Shown here: positions 21,106 through 31,199 of the stretch, piece after piece
Position numbering within the stretch: the first letter of the stretch is position 1
How the letters are laid out: every line of letters begins with the position of its first letter
DNA from: Schizochytrium sp. CCTCC M209059
Taxonomy: Eukaryota > Sar > Bigyra > Thraustochytrida > Thraustochytriidae
NCBI GenBank assembly: GCA_000818945.1
Contig: KN805388.1
Location: 82,342 to 146,341 of the forward strand
Length of the DNA stretch: 64,000 bases
Direction: 5' to 3'
Notes under the pieces: generated by a model
Databases searched by the model: none
Told to the model about the DNA's origin: nothing
What the model saw: only the letters and a program-made list of their open reading frames with translations
Program-made: the position numbers and the translations under genes

Positions 21106-23498
21106 TGTAATTACTCTTCCATTCCCGTTCAAGATCACCCCTTTCCCTTTCGAGGCTCCGACCGACTCGCTGCTGCAATCGCTGGCGTCATCTCATCTCC
21201 TGGCTGTCGGTCGGTCGGTCGGTCGGTCGGGTCATGTGGTCATGTAGCTAGCTGCCTTGCATTGCATCAGGGCGCGGCCGCACTTTACTCAGCCGGCGCG
21301 ACCTTCGCAGACCTCGTCGAAGATCACCTCCGAGCAAGACGAGCAGCCTCGCGCAGAGCCCGCCGCGGCTCTCGACCCGCGCTGATCTTCCCCTTCGCGC
21401 CGCGGCGGTCCCGTGGGGTCTCCAAAGCTGCGCAAGCTGCGCAAGCTGCGCGCCATCAGGCCCGTCCGCGTCGTCCTCAGAGTAGTAGACGAATGAGAAC
21501 GCACCTCCCTCGAAGCTGCCAGCGCGCGCGTCCGCGTCTGCAAGCCACCACTCCAGCGAGGGCGACAGGAAGCCGCCCGCGAACGACGACAGCTCGCACG
21601 CCTCCAGCATCCTCGCGCGCGGGACTCCAGACGCGCAAGTTCGCAATCTGCCCGTCTCTTCCAAAGTTTGTGTTGTACCAGCCAGGTTGCTAGCATACTA
21701 GTACTACACTAGGCCTAGGCCTAGGAGCACTAGCAGCAGAAGTAGCGCATCTCGAGCTCCACATCAAGATAGCACGACGGCAATGAGGGGCTGGCCGACG
21801 GGCAGTCCGCCTCCCAAGAGTGAAAAAAGACTGGAACTCATTTTCCCCCGTCATGAGAGCAACTTGAGGTGGCCTACGAGATTCTATTCGTGCAGCCACA
21901 GTCATGTACGTATACGTACTACTATAGATGAGGAAAGAAGGAGGGAAAGAAGAACGGGAACAAACCGACCTCAGGAAGGTGTCTGTCTGTACTGCCTCAG
22001 TCTGCCACGAGAGAAGGTCGGGCACGCTCTGACGGATGCGAGCACGTAGGCTTGGCGTTGATAACTATGGCGATATGACTGCTGCCAGCAGCAATATAGC
22101 ATGGAAAGGAGGATTACGATGCTGACAAGCGTCGATGCGTCGATTGGACTCAACGTCATCCATCATCTTTAAAGACAACGCAGGAGACTGCTTACTTTTT
22201 CCTCAATGTTCTCTCCTGCTACGCTACATAAAGCAAAGACATTCAACGGCCTGCAGTGTGTGCTTCCCATCGTCGACACAGCTGTGCGTATTCCAGAAGA
22301 GAGGCGGAAGGAACAAGATCATCCCAACCAAGCCACAATCACGGAAACATTTCACGCGCTAGTTGCCGCCACTATGGCCGCTCGGCCTACTCTAGCTGAC
22401 AATCGCCCGGGAAGCCACATCATAGCATCCAATGTCTATCATGGTGATGCAACTATGACCTTGCCTCTATCGCGAGGCGCTTCAAGCTGCAGCTGCCATC
22501 AACCAAGAACAATCTCTCAGCCTCACAGACGACGGCTAACGTAGCTTGCGGCCGCGGGTCGTAAGGGCTTACTACACCCCACTTCCTGACTGACGCTCTT
22601 GGCAGTGGCAGCACGGCTCGCAAACGCAGCGGGGCGGCCACGCCACCCATCGGGGTGGCCTGTGGCTGTGGTTCTCGGAGCGATGCGACTCTTGAGGCTG
22701 TGACGCCTCCGGCGCCGGTCGGGGAGCGGTCGGCGTCGCTCGATCCCTGGCGCCTCGCGCAAGAGTCAAGAGCCAACCCGAGCCATTCATTTGGAACCGT
22801 CTCTTCAGCCTCCCCGGCCAGTCAACATTTCCCTGCCTGGCCGCCTACCACATAAAAGAGCCTGCGCCGCCACCGGCACTGCAGCGGCAGGGACGGCCAG
22901 AGCGGCGGCGTCAACGTCAACATCGCCATCGCCATCGCCATCGCCGTCGCCATCGCGATGACCGGCCTGCGCTGTGCTGCAGGTGATGATGACCATCGCC
23001 ATCAGCGACGACGAGACTTGATGATGTGAACGTTGCCTAGCAAGCTCGTGCACGCTTGAGGCGATCGATCGCCGAGCCCTGCGCGCAGAGCCACCCGCCG
23101 CGGCGAGCCAGCCACGCCACGCCGCGCGAGCCAGCCACTGCCAGATGCTGCTGCAGCCACCGGTTCGTCTCCGGGTCGCTGTCGCGGTCGAGGTCGCTGT
23201 CACAGTCGCTGTCGCGTTCGTTGCTGCTGCCGATGCGAGCTTCCTGGCCCCGGCAACCTCGCTCGCTGCACGCACGCAGGAGGCACGTCGCGGCGCGGCC
23301 AAGCGCGGCGGCGGCAAGTCTTGGCCTCGGAAGCGGGCTCGCCTCTGCCAGCTGCACGGGGTTTATGGGGCGGTCGTCGCGGTTTATGGTGTCGATCAAG
23401 AAGCGAGGCGCGGCACGTGCCCACCCGTGCTGCAGCTACCGCAGCTGCTGCCACGGCCGGCCGAGAGCGGGCGGCAGCGGCGCCGGCCTTCGGGGCCC
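20936..23498. other. repeat-bearing spacer before first gap
   Basis: Over 2.5 kb without a gene I can support. It holds GTGC units (about 21069-21108), a GGTC run (21209-21230), a 16-bp palindrome CTAGGCCTAGGCCTAG at 21709-21724 and CATCGC units at 22921-22958. A minus-strand frame at 21248-21610 is discussed under rejected items. Confidence 0.5.
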
Positions 23499-23594
23499 NN
23501 NNNNNNNNNNNNNNNNNNNNNNNNNNNNNNNNNNNNNNNNNNNNNNNNNNNNNNNNNNNNNNNNNNNNNNNNNNNNNNNNNNNNNNNNNNNNNN
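23499..23594. other. assembly gap (96 N)
   Basis: Run of N in the sequence. GC-rich sequence on both sides. Long frames that cross it are not meaningful. Confidence 1.
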
Positions 23595-24073
23595 CACACA
23601 GGGACTGGGAATGAGCGGTCAGGCCGGAGGGGGCACGGTGCGCGGTGCGAAGGCCCGGAAGCAGGGCGCGGAGCAGGGCGTGCGGCGGGAAAGCGCGGCG
23701 AGACTCGCAGCGCGCCCCCTCGTAGAATCTCTTGCGGAGCCACCCGCCCGAAGCAACACAAAATCGATCTTCTTGTTCTTCTTCTTCTTCTTCTTCTTCG
23801 CGGAGTTCAAATCACATTCAAATTCAAGTTCGAATTCAAACCCGGAACAGCCAGAAGCAAAACCCGATCGCGAGACACGCACGACGCGACGCTGGGCAAG
23901 GCGGCGCTGGGCGACGCGACGCTGGGCGGCGCGCGAGAGAGACGCGAGGCGGCACGCGAGGGAGTCGCGGTCGCGAGGCGAGAGAGAGCTCGGGACAGGC
24001 GAGCCGTGGGCTGCGAAAGGAGGCAGCGCGAACGCGAGGCGGACGCGCGTTCGTGGCAGTGAGCAGCAGGAGG

Positions 24074-26401
24074 ATGGCGGCGAAAAAGAACGCGGTCGCC
24101 GCGGCGGCGTGGCTCGTGGCGGGGCTGGCGACGAGCGTGGGCCTGGCGCAGGCCGACGCGTGCGCGAAGGTGACCCGCGTCGAGGTCTTCAACGAGTCGC
24201 TGGCGCAGCACCATACACAGTACTTTGACCTCAAGGAGAATGGCGGCTTCGCCGTCCGCCGCGCGCAGGCATTCGAGGTGCTCGTGGAAACCGACGCAGA
24301 GATCAATGTCGCAAGCTCTGAGGTCGAATTCCGCAACGACCGCGAAGAGGCCTACGAAAACCCGGACTTTTCCGCTAGGGTCAAGGCCGAGGTGAGCGCC
24401 CGCAAGTACCTCGTTGAAGTGGACATCCCCTTTGACTCGCCCATCGGCAAGTACCAGCACATTGACCTCATCTTGCGCGACCAGGGTGCCGACTGCACGT
24501 CCACCTATCGTGTCCCGCACCCAGTCTATGTACTCTTCAACCCTTGGGCCCCGGAGGACAAAATCATCTACCTTCCCAACGAAACGATGCGCCAAGAATA
24601 CGTCGTGCACGAGTACGGCAACGTCTTTCAGGGATCTGCAAAGGCTTTCGATGCCCAAATCTGGCACTACGGTCAATCAAAGCAGATCGTCCTTGACGCG
24701 GCCTTCCACCTCCTCGAGAAGAACCGCGCCATGGCCCGTGATCCCATCAAGGCCATGCAGACCCTCTCTCGTCACCAAGGCATGCAGCGCCGCCCGGATG
24801 GCACCTTTATCTGGGGCGACGACGATGCACTCATGGAGGGTAACTGGGGTGATTTTCCTTTTACGGAAAAGAACGCGCCTGAACTCTGGACCTCTTCCGT
24901 TGATATTCTCGTGCGCTGGAAGGAGACTGGCAAGCCCACCAAGTACGGCCAGTGCTGGGTTTTTGCTGCCCTTCTCAACACGCTCATGCGCGGCATTGGT
25001 ATCGGCAGCCGCCAGCTCACCGCATTCGGCTCCTGGATGGACGCCTCGAACCGCCACGATGTTCACCACCGCTACCACCATGTCATCGATGAATACTACG
25101 CCATCGAAGACGGATCCACCAAGACCGTCTACCTCGATGGTGTTGCCTGGAACTACCATAGCTGGAACGATGTCTGGCTCACACGTGGCGACTTCCCCGA
25201 ATTCAATGGCTGGCAGTCCATGGACGGCACTCCACCCGGTCGCATTGGCCCGGCACCTGTCCGTGCCATCCACGATTTGAATGAGACCGTGCCATACCAG
25301 GTCAGCGACGTCATTTCTACCGTGCACTCCACCACGCGCACCTTTCTCGTGCACTGCCAACAGAACCACACCAAGAAGGACAAGCTCAAGGGATGCGTCG
25401 TCGACAAGCAGCTCAAGTACGACCATACGGGACTCAAGCTTATGCTTACGAGCGTCTCGCTCCCCAACGGCACCTTTGGCTCCCACGATATCACGGGTGA
25501 CTTCATCAACCCCAACACCGATGCGCGCATTCCTTACATGACGGACCCGAAGGCCCCGGACCTTTCGCCGCGCATTGTGTTGGCGAGTGGTGCGGCCCCT
25601 GCAGTCACGGCTGGTACACTTCGCGGATCTCAGGTCACGCCTCTCACTGCCGAGAGCAGCGCCGACAACCTCAAAATTGTCCCTGCCACCTATGGTGTTA
25701 CTGTCGGATCCCCGATTGCCTGCGATCTTGATCTCGACACGACCGGTCTCAAGGACGATGATGTGGTGGACCTCAGCCTCACCGCCACGCTCGAGACGTA
25801 CCACGGCTCCAGCATCAAGAACATTTACAAGTCCTCGCAAAAGGTGCTTATCAAGGGTCGCATGATTACGCTTCCGTTCCTCATTGACTCGAGCGCCTAC
25901 CTGCAGCATGACCTGGGCGACGTTTTCATCAAGCTCGTCGCTGTTGCTTCGGCTTCTTCGGGTGAGACCTACTTTGACAAGGCGGTGCTCGACCTCACTT
26001 CCCCGGCCATCTATGTGAACGCGCCGACGTCGGTAGTCGCTGGCGCCAAGGAAGGTGCTGGCCCCAAGCCTTTCACGGTCACTGCCTCGTTCCGCAACCC
26101 GCTGCAGTTCCCTGTGCGCAACCTTTGCATTGCTGTGCACTCGCACGTGCTTGACTTTCATGCCAAGCCCACCAATGTCACCAAGGTTTCCAACTGTGCC
26201 AAGGTGGACGGCGGCGACATTATCCGCATCTCGACTGATCTTGACGCTCCTTCTGAGCCGGGCGTCTACTTTGTTCTCGCATCGATCCAGGGCGAGTACA
26301 TTCCCTACGCGCAATCCAACGCCGTCATTTCCGCACTTCCTGGCGGCAGCATTCCTCCCCAGATTGAGATGCTCGGCTCCGAGGAGCTCGCGCAACTCTA
26401 A
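24074..26401 (+). CDS. secreted animal-type transglutaminase
   Basis: A 775-residue protein of the eukaryotic transglutaminase family (factor XIII/TGM type), which cross-links Gln and Lys side chains. The catalytic triad is complete: Cys294 in KYGQCWVFAA, His362 in YHSWNDVWL and Asp384 in GWQSMDGTPP. The C-H and H-D spacings (68 and 22 residues) are close to those of human TGM2 (58 and 23). The order of domains is that of the family: an N-terminal sandwich (about 30-165), the papain-like core (about 170-430) and two C-terminal beta domains (about 540-770). The N terminus MAAKKNAVAAAAWLVAGLA.. is a signal peptide, so the enzyme is probably secreted. The open frame continues upstream without an in-frame ATG that makes sense, and the signal peptide fixes the start at 24074. 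Confidence 0.93.
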   Translation: MAAKKNAVAAAAWLVAGLATSVGLAQADACAKVTRVEVFNESLAQHHTQYFDLKENGGFAVRRAQAFEVLVETDAEINVASSEVEFRNDREEAYENPDFSARVKAEVSARKYLVEVDIPFDSPIGKYQHIDLILRDQGADCTSTYRVPHPVYVLFNPWAPEDKIIYLPNETMRQEYVVHEYGNVFQGSAKAFDAQIWHYGQSKQIVLDAAFHLLEKNRAMARDPIKAMQTLSRHQGMQRRPDGTFIWGDDDALMEGNWGDFPFTEKNAPELWTSSVDILVRWKETGKPTKYGQCWVFAALLNTLMRGIGIGSRQLTAFGSWMDASNRHDVHHRYHHVIDEYYAIEDGSTKTVYLDGVAWNYHSWNDVWLTRGDFPEFNGWQSMDGTPPGRIGPAPVRAIHDLNETVPYQVSDVISTVHSTTRTFLVHCQQNHTKKDKLKGCVVDKQLKYDHTGLKLMLTSVSLPNGTFGSHDITGDFINPNTDARIPYMTDPKAPDLSPRIVLASGAAPAVTAGTLRGSQVTPLTAESSADNLKIVPATYGVTVGSPIACDLDLDTTGLKDDDVVDLSLTATLETYHGSSIKNIYKSSQKVLIKGRMITLPFLIDSSAYLQHDLGDVFIKLVAVASASSGETYFDKAVLDLTSPAIYVNAPTSVVAGAKEGAGPKPFTVTASFRNPLQFPVRNLCIAVHSHVLDFHAKPTNVTKVSNCAKVDGGDIIRISTDLDAPSEPGVYFVLASIQGEYIPYAQSNAVISALPGGSIPPQIEMLGSEELAQL

Positions 26402-26965
26402 ATTTGGGACTGACCTTTCTTTTTTTCCTATCATAAACCTACAACCTGAAATTTCCTGCAAACACACAATCGTGATGGATGATTTACAAACATTCTGCAT
26501 CAAATCTGGGTTGTCAAATACCTTTTACAGAGCAATCTCAATCCTGATTCTTTTCCTTGCTGATGCTGCTAGGCCTCCTGGATCGCCAGGATGGGAGCTC
26601 TCGCATCATAATTACGGCGTCACGTACGAGGTCATCAAAGCAATCGATCAAACAGTCAGCCAATCAGTCTCCTCTTCTCATTGTCATGAGTTGCACTACT
26701 TGGTTAATTGGTGCCTGCCTCTTCCACAACTACGCTCTAGCCCAGTCGGAATCAGCAGGACCAGTGCTTGCCTTGTCCGAGTTCGAGTCCAAGTCCCCAG
26801 CCGACCGTTGGGTCTCTTGATAGACCATAAATGATTTCGGCGAGCAGGTAAGAGAAAAAAGCAAACAGAGCCTCGTGCACTCACGCTCGAGGGAGGGCAG
26901 AGAAGCAAGAGAGGGCGTGCAAGAGGTCGCGCATAGCCCACGCCAAGGCGCGCGAGAACCGCGCA
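26402..26965. other. spacer, no gene seen
   Basis: Intergenic sequence between the transglutaminase and the dynein light chain genes. No motif recognised. Confidence 0.5.
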
Positions 26966-27385
26966 ATGATGGACGATGGGCTCGAGCATGACTTTGACGC
27001 GGAGCTCGCGGTCAAAGCCATCCGCAAAGCCATCAAGGACACCTTTGACGGGCAAAAGTGCGTTGACGTAGAGCGCAAAAACATGGACAAGTGGTCCAAG
27101 TCCATCAGCGAAAGCATCCTCAAGCAGTGCCAGGACAACTGCAATTGCAAATACGCCGTGACCCTCGTGATTGGCCAAAAGGTCGGCGCCGGCTTCACAG
27201 CGCATAACAAGATGCTCTGGGACTGCAATCACGTCGAAGATGGTGGGGACACCTTTGTCAAGGTTAGTTGGGAGAACGAAACTATCCACGTTCTTGTCAC
27301 CTTGTACGCCATCAAGGTCATGGCGTACTTTAGCCAAGAGCAGGTCCGGGCACTCAAAGCGATGGACTTTGACGCAGGATTATAA
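26966..27385 (+). CDS. DYNLT1: Tctex-type dynein light chain
   Basis: A 139-residue protein of the Tctex1 (DYNLT) family, a light chain that binds dynein intermediate chain and cargo in cytoplasmic and axonemal dynein. Diagnostic features are the strand pattern KYAVTLVIGQKVGAGF and the following WDCNHVEDGGDTFVKVSWEN, which match the family's VIMQKNGAG and W-D..T..V.WEN segments. The length is slightly above the usual 110-115 because of the N terminus. Two ATG codons are adjacent (26966 and 26969); the first is used. Assignment to DYNLT1 rather than a TCTEX1D type is not certain. Confidence 0.88.
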   Translation: MMDDGLEHDFDAELAVKAIRKAIKDTFDGQKCVDVERKNMDKWSKSISESILKQCQDNCNCKYAVTLVIGQKVGAGFTAHNKMLWDCNHVEDGGDTFVKVSWENETIHVLVTLYAIKVMAYFSQEQVRALKAMDFDAGL

Positions 27386-27455
27386 GATCAAACTGCAAAG
27401 ACTTGCCGTCAGCTGCACAGCTCCCCCGTTCATTCTTCTTATCGTGCTCTCTCTT

Positions 27456-27486
<31 letters not shown>

Positions 27487-27712
27487 TTGCGCAATTATCT
27501 GCGACGCCAATCGTTTGACTTCATTTGTCACGCTGGGCAATCATTTGTATTCTGGAGAGAAGAAGGAAAGAAAATAAGTGCAAGCTACATTTGTGTGTTT
27601 TAGATCTGACTTTAGAATGTTGCCACAATCCCTAAGGCGCTTCATGCGTGTATTCACGTGCGCAAGCCCTAGTGCTAGTGAGGTATCTTTGCAAGAGCGC
27701 GCGCCGTTTTTC
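27386..27712. other. convergent 3' spacer with CT repeat
   Basis: Short spacer between convergent genes with a (CT)n/(TTTCT) run at about 27447-27487. No gene. Confidence 0.6.
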
Positions 27713-30616
27713 TCATGACGCGGTCGAAAATTTGGCATGTGTCTTGAGTTCGCAAATAATATTGTCCCGCTCTGCCTTCGTCAACTCGCGGCTCGGCGCG
27801 CCTCGCAAGCTTTGCAAAGGACCTCGTACGAGTTTCGACAAATCTTCCGAGCGCGTTCGACGTGTCATCGCGCGACCGCTTGACCCCTGCCGTTTCTTGC
27901 GCTGCGCGTTGACGACATCTTGACGCTCTCGATCCGCCGCAGCAACGCGTCGGCACTCTTGCATATCAACCAGCCACTCGAGTACGTCGCCCTCTAGCGG
28001 CGTGATGAGCAACAAAGAGCATGCCGTACGGACCGCCAAGCAGCCATCCATGCTTTCTACCGAGACAATGTGACCCAGCTCAACAACCTTAACAATATGA
28101 AACTTGGTCTTGGTCTTCCACTTGTTGAGTGCCTTGAGACTGAGCAGCAGCGCTGAGGTGAAGAGCATCGCGTAGCACGAGCCGTGACGGATCTCTTCCG
28201 TCTTGGACAGCTGGGCAGCCGGCATATGGGAATCATCCTCGTGTGTCAGCTGCGACGAGTTCATGCTTGTTGTGAGCGTCTGAAAGGTCACCCGCCCAAA
28301 GCGGTACAGGCGCCGACCCCGCGAGTCCGCGCCAAGGCCGAGCCGTTCGACTGTCTCCCGCGGACGGAGTTGCGTACAAATCTCGATCAGTCTCTTGGAG
28401 TAGTCGAGATTCTGGTGCTGCTTCATAATGTCATTCACGTTGGTGGCGATGCGCGTCATTGTCTCAGTTGCGTCCGAAGCATCAGACTGTGCTTTTGAGT
28501 CGGCCTCGCAGTACTTGCGAATTTCGCGCATGAGCAGCGGGTACTTTGTTATGCGTTGCATCGGCTTGATGAGGAACGAGGCGAGGTCCAAGTGTTTTAG
28601 GCGTTCGCGCTCCTGGTGTGCCTGCAGCTGGATAAACATCTTGGGCGAGACCGTGGCCCCGTTGCCACCCTTACTACGTAAAAGCGTCTTCATCGCCACT
28701 GGTTGATTGACAACGCAGGGAATGCACAATTTGAGCCAGTCACTCATCTCGGTCATGACGCGGCACACGCTGATCGTCATCTCGTGCAGAATCAGAGTCC
28801 AGCGCGTGACTTGTGCGTCATCGAGATAAAGAAAATCTGCAAGGTGTTCACGACGCAGCTTCGATAAAAATGAAAGACGCTGTTTCATGGCATTCATGTC
28901 TTTTGCCGACAAAAAGTCTTGGCCGCGTTGCTGCGCTGTCGACTTGGTCGCTGCAGATGGGGTGCCAGAGTCTGCCCCAAGAGGTTTTCGAGCCACACCA
29001 AGGCGAGCAGCTTGATTCACTCCCTCCGCAAAGGCAGCTAGATTGCTTGGCGCAAGACCAACACGAGCACCTCGCGGCTGCTTTGCGGGACCCTGATTTG
29101 TGTCATCTCGCAAGGCCAGCTGTACATTAGGGTCATTGCCTACGCTCTCAAAGCCTTTGGCAAGCTGCTCTATCGAAGGCAGTGTGGCCATCAAGTTCAC
29201 CAGCACTTGCTCGTGCACGCGCAGCAGCGGGGCCCAGTCAGAAAACACTTGACGCGCTAAAAGAGGACCGAAGGTGTCTTGAAAAGGCATAATGAAGACC
29301 TCGAGGACGATGCTTAGATCCGAGACGTGGCGCAGCTCTGTCTCAATGACCTCTTCGATGGCGCGGAAGAGCTTGTCGCATCGCGTCTCGCGCTCGAGGT
29401 TCTCTGGCGAGATGCAGTCTTTATTCAATATTCGCAGCTCTTTCTTGGAGGGCAAGCCTGCAGCAGCAAAATCCGCATTGCCCAAGCTATTGAGTCTCGA
29501 TTTCATGAGTGCAACATGTACGGACGGAAAAATACCAACATGCTCGCGACCGCCAATAATGGCGCGCCCCTTCCACAGGGCGTGCCCATCGTCGTCATGA
29601 ATATCCTCCTTTTGCTGCAAAAGCTCAATGATCTGGCCAGCTTCAAAAGACAAGTGCTCCGGCAGACTCGAGTCATACGAAACGCGTGCACGCACCAAGG
29701 TCTTTTTTTCCACTTGAGCTCGGCCTGGCCCGCCACTAGTATTTGGCATGCTTATCTCGTTTGCCTTTTCGCGGGCATTAGCCGGAGTGTGGCTTTCGAG
29801 TGAGAACGTTGACGAGGCCGACGACGTCGAGAAACTTCCGCCAAGTTCTCGCGCCTGAGGTGACCGAACAATTGGTGTCATGATCCCTGCACGAGGCGTT
29901 GGAGGGAGAGATGAAGCACCTGGTCTGAAGCTGGTCTTGGAGTTGGTCTCAATGACAAGACCTGCGTCGTGGGAAATGTTGAGTTCCCCGGTCATGCTTA
30001 GAGACCCCCGATCAGGTCGTGTCGAAGGGCGAGCCGGGAGCTGAAGAAGCGGCATGTTCTCCACAGCCTTTGAAGCTGGGGCGTGATTTTCGCTATCCTG
30101 GGGGCTTGAGAGTCTCGAGGTATTTCCTGGCAATGAACTCCTCGGTGTCAGAGCAGATGTGCTCGTTGAGGGGCTAGGAGACGACACAAGTGGTGGAGGA
30201 GGCATCATGCCGCGACGTCTCCGCGATGCGCCGAGTCGAGGCGTCCCCGGATCACTCGGTCGCGCAGGCAATTCGTGCGGGATGAGACCAGGCGAATGAA
30301 GCTTATGGGTCCCCTTGGGATTAACGGGTGCTGGAGGAGGTGGCGAGAGTGAGACCAAGGAGTCAGATTGCTGGACTTGATGATGGGGCGGCTGCTGCGA
30401 GTGCGATGATGTGCACGGAACAACAGAAGTTGATCTCGGTGGCTGTGCCGGCAAGGGAGGTGCTTTCTTTGCCTTGGCTGCAGCGCTCTCGCTCGTGCTT
30501 GCGCCCGGACGCTCTGTCAGTCTTCGCGAGACCTTGGGGGGAAGCTTCGGTGGAACACGGGGCCCAGCGAGGCGCGCCGCCTCATCAGTCTCATGATTGT
30601 AGCATGACGACTGCAT
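27713..30616 (-). CDS. SH3-DH-PH Rho guanine nucleotide exchange factor
   Basis: A 967-residue Dbl-family RhoGEF, predicted to load GTP on a Rho/Rac/Cdc42-type GTPase at the membrane. Residues 1-300 are disordered and rich in Pro and Ser, with SH3-ligand-like stretches (PPKLPPK, APPLPAQPP). An SH3 domain follows at about 306-370 (VRARVSYDSSLPEHLSFEAG, then HVGIFPSVHV). The DH domain spans about 412-735. Its first helix is RAIEEVIETELRHVSDLSIV, and the diagnostic conserved region is SFLIKPMQRITKYPLLM. A ~70-residue insert at about 500-570 splits it. The PH domain is at about 760-890 and a basic tail follows. It is transcribed toward the dynein light chain gene. The ATG at 30616 is the first in frame. 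Confidence 0.92.
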   Translation of the reverse strand: MQSSCYNHETDEAARLAGPRVPPKLPPKVSRRLTERPGASTSESAAAKAKKAPPLPAQPPRSTSVVPCTSSHSQQPPHHQVQQSDSLVSLSPPPPAPVNPKGTHKLHSPGLIPHELPARPSDPGTPRLGASRRRRGMMPPPPLVSSPSPSTSTSALTPRSSLPGNTSRLSSPQDSENHAPASKAVENMPLLQLPARPSTRPDRGSLSMTGELNISHDAGLVIETNSKTSFRPGASSLPPTPRAGIMTPIVRSPQARELGGSFSTSSASSTFSLESHTPANAREKANEISMPNTSGGPGRAQVEKKTLVRARVSYDSSLPEHLSFEAGQIIELLQQKEDIHDDDGHALWKGRAIIGGREHVGIFPSVHVALMKSRLNSLGNADFAAAGLPSKKELRILNKDCISPENLERETRCDKLFRAIEEVIETELRHVSDLSIVLEVFIMPFQDTFGPLLARQVFSDWAPLLRVHEQVLVNLMATLPSIEQLAKGFESVGNDPNVQLALRDDTNQGPAKQPRGARVGLAPSNLAAFAEGVNQAARLGVARKPLGADSGTPSAATKSTAQQRGQDFLSAKDMNAMKQRLSFLSKLRREHLADFLYLDDAQVTRWTLILHEMTISVCRVMTEMSDWLKLCIPCVVNQPVAMKTLLRSKGGNGATVSPKMFIQLQAHQERERLKHLDLASFLIKPMQRITKYPLLMREIRKYCEADSKAQSDASDATETMTRIATNVNDIMKQHQNLDYSKRLIEICTQLRPRETVERLGLGADSRGRRLYRFGRVTFQTLTTSMNSSQLTHEDDSHMPAAQLSKTEEIRHGSCYAMLFTSALLLSLKALNKWKTKTKFHIVKVVELGHIVSVESMDGCLAVRTACSLLLITPLEGDVLEWLVDMQECRRVAAADRERQDVVNAQRKKRQGSSGRAMTRRTRSEDLSKLVRGPLQSLRGAPSRELTKAERDNIICELKTHAKFSTAS

Positions 30617-31199
30617 CGGAAAGACACAGCTCTCGCAAGCGCGCTTCGCGCGAATCGTGCGAGAACTTCGATCGCCCCGTCTCAGCTCGTCTCCTGCGCT
30701 CTCGGCCCGCTTCGCCAGCCGTCGCGTGGCAGCGGCGCGCTCCCACGCGAGCCTTCGGGCGAGCGCAATCTGGCGGTGGCCGGTGCGCTTTGCCTGCGCC
30801 GTCTCTCTTCTGGCGCTTGCCTGCCTGCCTGGCCGCCTGCCAGCCTGCCTGCCTGTCTACCCCGGCGATGGCCAGCCTTTATGCCGGGGCCCCGGGGCGC
30901 CCTTGCAAGCCCTGCGTCATGCTCGAGCGCGCAAAAACCGTCCGTCCGCCTCGAGTTGTCGCGAGCTGACCCGTCCCACCCGTCCCCGTTCGCAAGGCGA
31001 GACAAAAACGGTGTGCACCCACGGTGTGCACTTCACGTTGCGCCCACCTCGGTTCAGGCAGCGAGCGAGCGAGCGGGCGAGCGCGAAGAAGAGCCTCACT
31101 CGCGATTCAATTGAGCGAGTGAGCGAGCGGGCGAGCGGAGCAAGCAAACAACCAATCAAGCAGTCGAGCAAGCAGTCAAGCAAACAACTAAGAGGTAGC
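30617..31199. other. promoter spacer of RhoGEF gene with GAGC/AAGC repeats
   Basis: Holds CCTGC repeats (about 30820-30860), GAGC units (31055-31075, 31110-31140) and AAGC units (31140-31195). No gene is seen. Confidence 0.55.

Noticed and set aside
21248..21610. Minus-strand 120-codon frame with a segment EGGAFSFVYYSEDDADG
   Set aside because: It looks somewhat protein-like, but it is short, isolated, and ends in low-complexity sequence. No family is recognised, so I do not call it.
22206..22544. 112-codon + strand frame
   Set aside because: Has an ATG, but no motif and uneven composition. Indistinguishable from chance.
23056..24228. 390-codon frame over the first gap
   Set aside because: Crosses 96 N and overlaps the leader of the transglutaminase gene. 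No domain recognised.
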